From Anomalospiza imberbis (lineage: Eukaryota > Chordata > Aves > Passeriformes > Viduidae), in the NCBI RefSeq assembly GCF_031753505.1, contig NW_027099856.1:1-64000 (forward strand): a stretch of DNA of 64,000 nucleotides, read 5' to 3'. The notes under the pieces were generated by a model that was given only the letters and a program-made list of their open reading frames with translations, ran no database searches and was not told the DNA's origin. The position numbers were made by a program, and so were the translations under genes. Shown here piece after piece: positions 33,561 to 43,500 of this stretch; within the stretch, counting starts at the first letter, position 1; every line of letters starts with the position of its first letter.

Positions 33561-33960
33561 GGAAGAGAGGAGGGCTAGCAGGGCATGAGAAAGGGTAGGG
33601 AGGGAGGTCGGGCTGTGGAGGAAAGCGGGAGGGGAAGGGAAAGGCCGGCAGCGGGGAAGAGGGACGGTGGACAGAGGAGGGAGAGAAGGGGAAGAGAATG
33701 GAGGAGCCTAGTAGGGACGGGACAGGAAGGAGTGAGGGCAGTGGGGTGACGGGTTTGGGAGGGAGAGGAGGTTCTGGGGGACAAAGAACAGGAATATGAG
33801 GAGAAGGAAGGAAGGGTAGCGGGAAAAGGAGGGGAGGCCAAAAAGGGAGAGAAAGGGGTTGGCTTTGGGAAGAGCAGGAAATGGGGGAAAGACAGGGAGA
33901 AGAGGAGGTACACGGGGAGGACGAAGGAGGGGTAGAGAGAGGGACAGGAGGGGGAGCCTC
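33540..33960. repeat. Polypurine tract, about 420 bp
   Basis: The plus strand is almost entirely G and A, with only scattered C and T, in words such as GGGAGGGGAAGGGAAAGG and GAGGAGAAGGAAGGAAGGG. The Pro/Ser/Leu-rich minus frames of 90-157 codons (33989-33505) are a translation of the pyrimidine strand and not genes. Confidence 0.85.
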
Positions 33961-34044
33961 ATAGAGCGCCGACTCCACCCCAAGCCCACCCCGGTGCCCT
34001 GCCCTGCTCAGGATGCTGCGCTCGGCTCCTCAGCTGAATTCAGC

Positions 34045-34625
34045 TGTTATCGGCTAACCTCGGCTGGATTCACATCTTTGGCACAGCTTGACTCAGCTGA
34101 ACTCGTTGCCTCTTGCTTAGTTCGACTCAGCTTGGATTGGTTCAACTCCCTGGGGGCGGCGCGGCCTCCCATTCAGCGTGCACAGCTTGGTGCTCTCCTG
34201 CTGCTGACTGCCATGGGCGGCCCGGCCGTCGCACGGAAAGCCCCCAGGTAAGACTAGCCAAAGCAGTTTCTATGTTAAACCCTTTCTGTCCTATAAGTAC
34301 AAAACTTATCTACCTCCTTTGTTTTCTCTTTTTCTTCATTGATTTGAAAACCAGATTAACAAAAAACTTCTCCTAAAAAAGACTCGATAAGTAGTCAAGA
34401 AAGTAGTCCCATAAATTCCATAATCAGAAGGTAGAATTATGTTTCCACAAAAAATACACCACATGAGAGTCCTACCAACTGTGTCAAACCTTGTTTAAAA
34501 TACTCAAGAAAACCCCCAAGAGAAATAGTTACACAAAAAAAAAAAAAACACATAAGTTACACTAACTAAAACCACCCATTCAAATACACCATGTTTATTG
34601 GTCACCAATCCTAAAAATCTATTTT
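34045..34625 (+). repeat. Left arm of a long imperfect inverted repeat
   Basis: Read rightward this arm matches the reverse complement of 34975-35590 in order: CGGCTGGATTC, GCACAGCT.GGTGCTC, GGGCGGCCCGGCC, TTAAACCCTTT.TGTCCTATAAG, CTACCTCCTT, ACTGTGTCAAACCTT.TTTAAAA, AAATAGTT, and CACCAATCCTAAAAA. Identity is moderate with short indels. The arm has many TG/CA where the partner has CG, indicating decay by CpG deamination. Confidence 0.85.
34213..34247 (+). other. First-exon-like coding start in the left arm
   Basis: CTGCCATGGGCGG gives a good start context at 34213. The frame (MGGPAVARKAP) runs to donor CCCCAG|GTAAGA at 34248, followed by AT-rich intron-like sequence. The partner arm lacks the ATG and has GCAAGA at the donor position. 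No downstream exon was found, so this may be a stranded 5' exon. Confidence 0.25.
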
Positions 34626-34974
34626 CTACATGCCTTGTTAGTATACCTCTTCATAACTAACCTTATCCCTCAAAGACTACAAATGGTAAATACAAAAATT
34701 CCTCCACATAACAAACTTAAAAGAACAATTATACATAATTATCCCAAATTACATTTTCACTACAAAACTTAAAATTACAACAAACATTCAAGAAATACCC
34801 GTGTAAAATAATAAATTACAAAAAAATCCACCCATACCACAAAGTAGTGACCTCAAAATATCACACCTAAAATTTAAAAACATTCATCCAACTAGAGGCC
34901 CACCATAATAATAATCAAAAAAAACTACAAAAAATACTCGATCAAAACAAAAAAAAATTTACTTCAAAATATAA
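34626..34974. other. AT-rich spacer of the inverted repeat
   Basis: Very AT-rich, with A on the plus strand dominating and no CpG-rich segment. No reading frame or repeat is supported. It forms the loop between the two arms. Confidence 0.6.
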
Positions 34975-35590
34975 ATAGGTTTTTAGGATTGGTGGCTGAT
35001 AAGCAGCGTATTTGGAGGTGTGGTTCTGGTTGGTGTTACTTGTAGGTTTTGTTTTGGTTGTGGAACTATTTCTTTTGGGGGTTTTGTGTGTTTTAAATAA
35101 GGTTTGACACAGTGAGTAGGACTCTGGTCCGATTTCTTTTTTGTGGAACCGTAAGTATAAGGTTTTCTTTAGGTTATGCAATTGACGGGACTACCTTCTG
35201 GACTACTTACTAAGTCTTGTACTTGACGAGGTTTTTGTAACTCTGATTTTGCAATCCAAGACGAAAAATGAGGAGACGAAGGAGGTAGAGAGAAGTTCTC
35301 TCCTTATAGGACAAAAAGGGTTTAACACAGAAACCCTGCATGGTCTAATCTTGCGGTGGGGGGTTGGGGGGGGTGGGTTCCGAGCGACGGCCGGGCCGGG
35401 CCGGGCCGGGCCGCCCGCGGGGCTCGGCAGCGGGCGAGCACCGAGCTGTGCGCGCGAAACGGGAGGCGGCGGCGGCGGGGAGCCGAAGGGAGCCGAGCCG
35501 GGCCGAGCCGAGCCGAGAGGCTCCGAGTTCAGCCGAGCCGAGCCGAGCTGCGCCGAAGAGGCGAATCCAGCCGAGTCTAGCGGCTGAGGG
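34975..35590 (-). repeat. Right arm of the inverted repeat, CpG-rich
   Basis: Reverse-complement partner of 34045-34625. Its outer 240 bp (35350-35590) consist of GGCTCGG-type pentamer runs with very high CpG, typical of a vertebrate promoter or first exon read on the minus strand. It abuts array B with no spacer: the first array B unit starts at 35584. Confidence 0.85.
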
Positions 35591-36327
35591 GGTCTCGGCG
35601 TAACACGAGCGGCCCGCCTAGAGCACACAGACAAGAATGGAGACTAAGAGCTGCACCAGAAATTGAGACCTGAGCACTAACAACTGCTGCCAGCCACCGG
35701 TCACTGCTCACCTTGCCCACTTACCTTGACTGCTAAGAGCTGCCTTTAGTTCCTAAAAATAAAGACAAAGAACAATGCTGTAACACAGAGGCACCATTTT
35801 CGCTTCCCCCGCAAAGACAAACGGTGACTCACCTTCTCGGGGGACCCTCTGCCACCGATTCCATCTGGCTGCATCTGAAAGAATGTAAGGACAAAAATCA
35901 GGGCACTGCAGGAGAAGTTCTCAGCTCCAGACATCCTGCATCAATCTACAAATCCCATCTAGAGTCCAAAGACGCCCTACATTACAAATTTCCAGGCCCC
36001 GGGACATGCCCCGCTATATACCTACACCAGGCTATGCAGCAGGGCAGAGCAGCTCCAGGCCAAACACCCAGACACCCGTGACACAGAACAAGACAAACAA
36101 GGGGACACAACGGGGGGAGAAAGCCCTGGGCGAGAAAAGAAGGCCCTCAGGGAGCCAGAGGCTGCCGAATGAGAGTACCTAGGTGAGACTGATGGCGGGC
36201 CTATAAGGCTCAGGGAACCCTGCAGGAAGGAAGAAGATGCTAACTGAATGACCTATTCCAAGCAACGCAGAGACGGATGCCCGAGAACCCTAGGGTCAGA
36301 ATGCTCTACGGATCTTCGCATTGGTAC

Positions 36328-36381
36328 CCGTCCTAATCTGCTAGGACGGATGGTTGCAGTGCACAGCTGTCGAGAACAGCT
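36328..36381. other. Two adjacent perfect hairpins in each array B unit
   Basis: CCGTCCTA, loop ATCTGC, TAGGACGG (36328-36349) is an 8-bp perfect stem. Fifteen bases later AGCTGT, loop CGAGA, ACAGCT (36365-36381) is a 6-bp perfect stem. Both recur in every unit. In the unit at 58437 the only change is in the first loop (ATCTAC), leaving the stem whole. Array A lacks both. Confidence 0.75.
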
Positions 36382-36918
36382 CAGAACAAGACCTCAAAAG
36401 ACAGCTGACCGGATGCTGCGCCGATGCCCGCCCGGGCTCCCGAGTCAAAGGAAAGAAGGAATCGGCACTGGGCCGAGGAACACAGATGAGATCAGAGAGG
36501 CAAAGATGGACACCTGGGCTTCTGATAAGCCCCTCAAAGGACTAAGGCAAAAGACACAGAAGGCACGACGGACAAGTGACACACCGTGCACCGGCACTGC
36601 TCTGCCCTGAGCACTTCAGCACTGGGAGGCTTTTCCTTTATGTGGCCTAAGGGGCCACCCCCATCTCCAAAGCTGCCTCAGAAAGCCCTCCCAGCGCCTC
36701 GCTTTCATCCCCCTCTCAGCCTCCTAGCCCCCGACTTATCTCTCGGACGTCCGGGGTGAGAATCCACGTCGGCTGCGAAGGAAGGCCGCCTCGCCCGCTG
36801 GCAGTTTCCTTGAGTCACCGACCTGGGGCCCCTTTGCTGAGCTGCAAGCAAGAACACCAAACATCACTGCACGATCTTAGCCGCACAGCGGCCAGTAAGC
36901 AACAATTCTGCTACTCAC

Positions 36919-36999
36919 CGTTCCCCTAAGAACGCCCGGCTCCTCGGGCCCCACGCTTCGGCCACGCCCGGAGGCCGACGAACTCGTGGCAGGGTCTGC
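36919..36999 (-). other. GC-rich exon-like block 2 of array B (81 bp; first unit)
   Basis: Acceptor TCTTCACCCAG ends at 37000 and donor ACG|GTGAGT follows 36919. It aligns with the 80-bp block at 9532-9611 of array A. Most sites that vary between array B units (GCGCC versus GCTCC; GCCGCG versus GCCACG) lie inside this block. Confidence 0.5.
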
Positions 37000-37082
37000 C
37001 TGGGTGAAGAGGAGACGAGGTGAGGTGGCATTGCTGAAACTCGAGCGGACCCTGGCACCTCCTCAATAGCTCCCCGACTCAC

Positions 37083-37110
37083 AGCAAGTCCTCGGCCGCT
37101 CCTGAAGGCT
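37083..37110 (-). pseudogene. Exon 1 counterpart of array B, start codon lost
   Basis: On the minus strand CAGGAGCGGCCGAGGACTTGCT precedes GTGAGTCGGGG. It aligns with the CAGGGATGGCCGAGGATTTGCG of array A, with the ATG replaced by GCG and the donor G changed to T. The ETS core seen above exon 1 in array A is also not found at the matching place. This holds in all array B units examined. Confidence 0.5.
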
Positions 37111-37343
37111 CCCCGGGTGACACCCTCAAATGACCGAGATCAAGGCTTCATCACAGAGCCGTGTCCTGCCTCCGAATTCCCACGAGAGCGACGAAGTGGG
37201 TCTGTGGGCCACTTGCTGAGGGGGTCTCGGCGTAACACGAGCGGCCCGCCTAGAGCACACAGACAAGAATGGAGGCTAAGAGCTGCACCAGAAATTGAGA
37301 CCTGAGCACTAACAACTGCTGCCAGCCACCGGTCACTGCTCAC

Positions 37344-37384
37344 CTTGCCCACTTACCTTGACTGCTAAGAGCTGCCTTTAGTTC
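37344..37384 (-). other. 28- or 41-bp exon-like module of array B (second unit)
   Basis: Acceptor TTTGTCTTTATTTTTAG ends at 37385. Two donors follow: CAAG|GTAAGT after 37357 (28 bp) and CAAG|GTGAGC after 37344 (41 bp). The second aligns with the donor of the 42-bp array A module. The inner GTAAGT is a new, stronger site. It is the same in all units. Confidence 0.55.
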
Positions 37385-37464
37385 CTAAAAATAAAGACAA
37401 AGAACAATGCTGTAACACAGAGGCACCATTTTCGCTTCCCCCGCAAAGACAAACGGTGACTCAC

Positions 37465-37507
37465 CTTCTCGGGGGGACCCTCTGCCACCGATTCCATCTG
37501 GCTGCAT
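37465..37507 (-). other. 43-bp exon-like module of array B (second unit)
   Basis: Acceptor TTACATTCTTTCAG ends at 37508, and donor GAGAAG|GTGAGT follows 37465. It begins ATGCAGCCAGATGG and shares GGTGGCAGAG with the 63-bp array A module. The first array B unit has five C instead of six in the central C run, making it 42 bp. The later units have 43 bp, except the one at 48647, which has lost a base elsewhere in the block. Confidence 0.6.
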
Positions 37508-40500
37508 CTGAAAGAATGTAAGGACAAAAATCAGGGCACTGCAGGAGAACTTCACAGCTCCAGACATCCTGCATCAATCTACAAATCCCATCTAGAGTCC
37601 AAAGACGCCCTACATTACAAATTTCCAGGCCCCGGGACATGCCCCGCTATATACCTACACCAGGCTATGCAGCAGGGCAGAGCAGCTCCAGGCCAAACAC
37701 CCAGACACCCGTGACACAGAACAAGACAAACAAGGGGACACAACGGGGGGAGAAAGCCCTGGGCGAGAAAAGAAGGCCCTCAGGGAGCCAGAGGCTGCCG
37801 AATGAGAGTACCTAGGTGAGACTGATGGCGGGCCTATAAGGCTCAGGGAACCCTGCAGGAAGGAAGAAGATGCTAACTGAATGACCTATTCCAAGCAACG
37901 CAGAGACGGATGCCCGAGAACCCTAGGGTCAGAATGCTCTACGGATCTTCGCATTGGTACCCGTCCTAATCTGCTAGGACGGATGGTTGCAGTGCACAGC
38001 TGTCGAGAACAGCTCAGAACAAGACCTCAAAAGACAGCTGACCGGATGCTGCGCCGATGCCCGCCCGGGCTCCCGAGTCAAAGGAAAGAAGGAATCGGCA
38101 CTGGGCCGAGGAACACAGATGAGATCAGAGAGGCAAAGATGGACACCTGGGCTTCTGATAAGCCCCTCAAAGGACTAAGGCAAAAGACACAGAAGGCACG
38201 ACGGACAAGTGACACACCGTGCACCGGCACTGCTCTGCCCTGAGCACTTCAGCACTGGGAGGCTTTTCCTTTATGTGGCCTAAGGGGCCACCCCCATCTC
38301 CAAAGCTGCCTCAGAAAGCCCTCCCAGCGCCTCGCTTTCATCCCCCTCTCAGCCTCCTAGCCCCCGACTTATCTCTCGGACGTCCGGGGTGAGAATCCAC
38401 GTCGGCTGCGAAGGAAGGCCGCCTCGCCCGCTGGCAGTTTCCTTGAGTCACCGACCTGGGGCCCCTTTGCTGAGCTGCAAGCAAGAACACCAAACATCAC
38501 TGCACGATCTTAGCCGCACAGCGGCCAGTAAGCAACAATTCTGCTACTCACCGTTCCCCTAAGAACGCCCGGCTCCTCGGGCCCCACGCTTCGGCCGCGC
38601 CCGGAGGCCGACGAACTCGTGGCAGGGTCTGCCTGGGTGAAGAGGAGACGAGGTGAGGTGGCATTGCTGAAACTCGAGCGGACCCTGGCACCTCCTCAAT
38701 AGCTCCCCGACTCACAGCAAGTCCTCGGCCGCTCCTGAAGGCTCCCCGGGTGACACCCTCAAATGACCGAGATCAAGGCTTCATCACAGAGCCGTGTCCT
38801 GCCTCCGAATTCCCACGAGAGCGACGAAGTGGGTCTGTGGGCCACTTGCTGAGGGGGTCTCGGCGTAACACGAGCGGCCCGCCTAGAGCACACAGACAAG
38901 AATGGAGGCTAAGAGCTGCACCAGAAATTGAGACCTGAGCACTAACAACTGCTGCCAGCCACCGGTCACTGCTCACCTTGCCCACTTACCTTGACTGCTA
39001 AGAGCTGCCTTTAGTTCCTAAAAATAAAGACAAAGAACAATGCTGTAACACAGAGGCACCATTTTCGCTTCCCCCACAAAGACAAACGGTGACTCACCTT
39101 CTCGGGGGGACCCTCTGCCACCGATTCCATCTGGCTGCATCTGAAAGAATGTAAGGACAAAAATCAGGGCACTGCAGGAGAACTTCACAGCTCCAGACAT
39201 CCTGCATCAATCTACAAATCCCATCTAGAGTCCAAAGACGCCCTACATTACAAATTTCCAGGCCCCGGGACATGCCCCGCTATATACCTACACCAGGCTA
39301 TGCAGCAGGGCAGAGCAGCTCCAGGCCAAACACCCAGACACCCGTGACACAGAACAAGACAAACAAGGGGACACAACGGGGGGAGAAAGCCCTGGGCGAG
39401 AAAAGAAGGCCCTCAGGGAGCCAGAGGCTGCCGAATGAGAGTACCTAGGTGAGACTGATGGCGGGCCTATAAGGCTCAGGGAACCCTGCAGGAAGGAAGA
39501 AGATGCTAACTGAACGACCTATTCCAAGCAACGCAGAGACGGATGCCCGAGAACCCTAGGGTCAGAATGCTCTACGGATCTTCGCATTGGTACCCGTCCT
39601 AATCTGCTAGGACGGATGGTTGCAGTGCACAGCTGTCGAGAACAGCTCAGAACAAGACCTCAAAAGACAGCTGACCGGATGCTGCGCCGATGCCCGCCCG
39701 GGCTCCCGAGTCAAAGGAAAGAAGGAATCGGCACTGGGCCGAGGAACACAGATGAGATCAGAGAGGCAAAGATGGACACCTGGGCTTCTGATAAGCCCCT
39801 CAAAGGACTAAGGCAAAAGACACAGAAGGCACGACGGACAAGTGACACACCGTGCACCGGCACTGCTCTGCCCTGAGCACTTCAGCACTGGGAGGCTTTT
39901 CCTTTATGTGGCCTAAGGGGCCACCCCCATCTCCAAAGCTGCCTCAGAAAGCCCTCCCAGCGCCTCGCTTTCATCCCCCTCTCAGCCTCCTAGCCCCCGA
40001 CTTATCTCTCGGACGTCCGGGGTGAGAATCCACGTCGGCTGCGAAGGAAGGCCGCCTCGCCCGCTGGCAGTTTCCTTGAGTCACCGACCTGGGGCCCCTT
40101 TGCTGAGCTGCAAGCAAGAACACCAAACATCACTGCACGATCTTAGCCGCACAGCGGCCAGTAAGCAACAATTCTGCTACTCACCGTTCCCCTAAGAACG
40201 CCCGGCGCCTCGGGCCCCACGCTTCGGCCGCGCCCGGAGGCCGACGAACTCGTGGCAGGGTCTGCCTGGGTGAAGAGGAGACGAGGTGAGGTGGCATTGC
40301 TGAAACTCGAGCGGACCCTGGCACCTCCTCAATAGCTCCCCGACTCACAGCAAGTCCTCGGCCGCTCCTGAAGGCTCCCCGGGTGACACCCTCAAATGAC
40401 CGAGATCAAGGCTTCATCACAGAGCCGTGTCCTGCCTCCGAATTCCCACGAGAGCGACGAAGTGGGTCTGTGGGCCACTTGCTGAGGGGGTCTCGGCGTA

Positions 40501-43500
40501 ACACGAGCGGCCCGCCTAGAGCACACAGACAAGAATGGAGGCTAAGAGCTGCACCAGAAATTGAGACCTGAGCACTAACAACTGCTGCCAGCCACCGGTC
40601 ACTGCTCACCTTGCCCACTTACCTTGACTGCTAAGAGCTGCCTTTAGTTCCTAAAAATAAAGACAAAGAACAATGCTGTAACACAGAGGCACCATTTTCG
40701 CTTCCCCCGCAAAGACAAACGGTGACTCACCTTCTCGGGGGGACCCTCTGCCACCGATTCCATCTGGCTGCATCTGAAAGAATGTAAGGACAAAAATCAG
40801 GGCACTGCAGGAGAACTTCACAGCTCCAGACATCCTGCATCAATCTACAAATCCCATCTAGAGTCCAAAGACGCCCTACATTACAAATTTCCAGGCCCCG
40901 GGACATGCCCCGCTATATACCTACACCAGGCTATGCAGCAGGGCAGAGCAGCTCCAGGCCAAACACCCAGACACCCGTGACACAGAACAAGACAAACAAG
41001 GGGACACAACGGGGGGAGAAAGCCCTGGGCGAGAAAAGAAGGCCCTCAGGGAGCCAGAGGCTGCCGAATGAGAGTACCTAGGTGAGACTGATGGCGGGCC
41101 TATAAGGCTCAGGGAACCCTGCAGGAAGGAAGAAGATGCTAACTGAACGACCTATTCCAAGCAACGCAGAGACGGATGCCCGAGAACCCTAGGGTCAGAA
41201 TGCTCTACGGATCTTCGCATTGGTACCCGTCCTAATCTGCTAGGACGGATGGTTGCAGTGCACAGCTGTCGAGAACAGCTCAGAACAAGACCTCAAAAGA
41301 CAGCTGACCGGATGCTGCGCCGATGCCCGCCCGGGCTCCCGAGTCAAAGGAAAGAAGGAATCGGCACTGGGCCGAGGAACACAGATGAGATCAGAGAGGC
41401 AAAGATGGACACCTGGGCTTCTGATAAGCCCCTCAAAGGACTAAGGCAAAAGACACAGAAGGCACGACGGACAAGTGACACACCGTGCACCGGCACTGCT
41501 CTGCCCTGAGCACTTCAGCACTGGGAGGCTTTTCCTTTATGTGGCCTAAGGGGCCACCCCCATCTCCAAAGCTGCCTCAGAAAGCCCTCCCAGCGCCTCG
41601 CTTTCATCCCCCTCTCAGCCTCCTAGCCCCCGACTTATCTCTCGGACGTCCGGGGTGAGAATCCACGTCGGCTGCGAAGGAAGGCCGCCTCGCCCGCTGG
41701 CAGTTTCCTTGAGTCACCGACCTGGGGCCCCTTTGCTGAGCTGCAAGCAAGAACACCAAACATCACTGCACGATCTTAGCCGCACAGCGGCCAGTAAGCA
41801 ACAATTCTGCTACTCACCGTTCCCCTAAGAACGCCCGGCGCCTCGGGCCCCACGCTTCGGCCGCGCCCGGAGGCCGACGAACTCGTGGCAGGGTCTGCCT
41901 GGGTGAAGAGGAGACGAGGTGAGGTGGCATTGCTGAAACTCGAGCGGACCCTGGCACCTCCTCAATAGCTCCCCGACTCACAGCAAGTCCTCGGCCGCTC
42001 CTGAAGGCTCCCCGGGTGACACCCTCAAATGACCGAGATCAAGGCTTCATCACAGAGCCGTGTCCTGCCTCCGAATTCCCACGAGAGCGACGAAGTGGGT
42101 CTGTGGGCCACTTGCTGAGGGGGTCTCGGCGTAACACGAGCGGCCCGCCTAGAGCACACAGACAAGAATGGAGGCTAAGAGCTGCACCAGAAATTGAGAC
42201 CTGAGCACTAACAACTGCTGCTAGCCACCGGTCACTGCTCACCTTGCCCACTTACCTTGACTGCTAAGAGCTGCCTTTAGTTCCTAAAAATAAAGACAAA
42301 GAACAATGCTGTAACACAGAGGCACCATTTTCGCTTCCCCCGCAAAGACAAACGGTGACTCACCTTCTCGGGAGGACCCTCTGCCACCGATTCCATCTGG
42401 CTGCATCTGAAAGAATGTAAGGACAAAAATCAGGGCACTGCAGGAGAAGTTCTCAGCTCCAGACATCCTGCATCAATCTACAAATCCCATCTAGAGTCCA
42501 AAGACGCCCTACATTACAAATTTCCAGGCCCCGGGACATGCCCCGCTATATACCTACACCAGGCTATGCAGCAGGGCAGAGCAGCTCCAGGCCAAACACC
42601 CAGACACCCGTGACACAGAACAAGACAAACAAGGGGACACAACAGGGGGAGAAAGCCCTGGGCGAGAAAAGAAGGCCCTCAGGGAGCCAGAGGCTGCCGA
42701 ATGAGAGTACCTAGGTGAGACTGATGGCGGGCCTATAAGGCTCAGGGAACCCTGCAGGAAGGAAGAAGATGCTAACTGAATGACCTATTCCAAGCAACGC
42801 AGAGACGGATGCCCGAGAACCCTAGGGTCAGAATGCTCTACGGATCTTCGCATTGGTACCCGTCCTAATCTGCTAGGACGGATGGTTGCAGTGCACAGCT
42901 GTCGAGAACAGCTCAGAACAAGACCTCAAAAGACAGCTGACCGGATGCTGCGCCGATGCCCGCCCGGGCTCCCGAGTCAAAGGAAAGAAGGAATCGGCAC
43001 TGGGCCGAGGAACACAGATGAGATCAGAGAGGCAAAGATGGACACCTGGGCTTCTGATAAGCCCCTCAAAGGACTAAGGCAAAAGACACAGAAGGCACGA
43101 CGGACAAGTGACACACCGTGCACCGGCACTGCTCTGCCCTGAGCACTTCAGCACTGGGAGGCTTTTCCTTTATGTGGCCTAAGGGGCCACCCCCATCTCC
43201 AAAGCTGCCTCAGAAAGCCCTCCCAGCGCCTCGCTTTCATCCCCCTCTCAGCTTCCTAGCCCCCGACTTATCTCTCGGACGTCCGGGGTGAGAATCCACG
43301 TCGGCTGCGAAGGAAGGCCGCCTCGCCCGCTGGCAGTTTCCTTGAGTCACCGACCTGGGGCCCCTTTGCTGAGCTGCAAGCAAGAACACCAAACATCACT
43401 GCACGATCTTAGCCGCACAGCGGCCAGTAAGCAACAATTCTGCTACTCACCGTTCCCCTAAGAACGCCCGGCGCCTCGGGCCCCACGCTTCGGCCGCGCC

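Noticed and set aside
33505..33989. Pro/Ser/Leu-rich minus-strand frames of up to 157 codons
   Set aside because: They are the direct translation of a polypurine/polypyrimidine tract.
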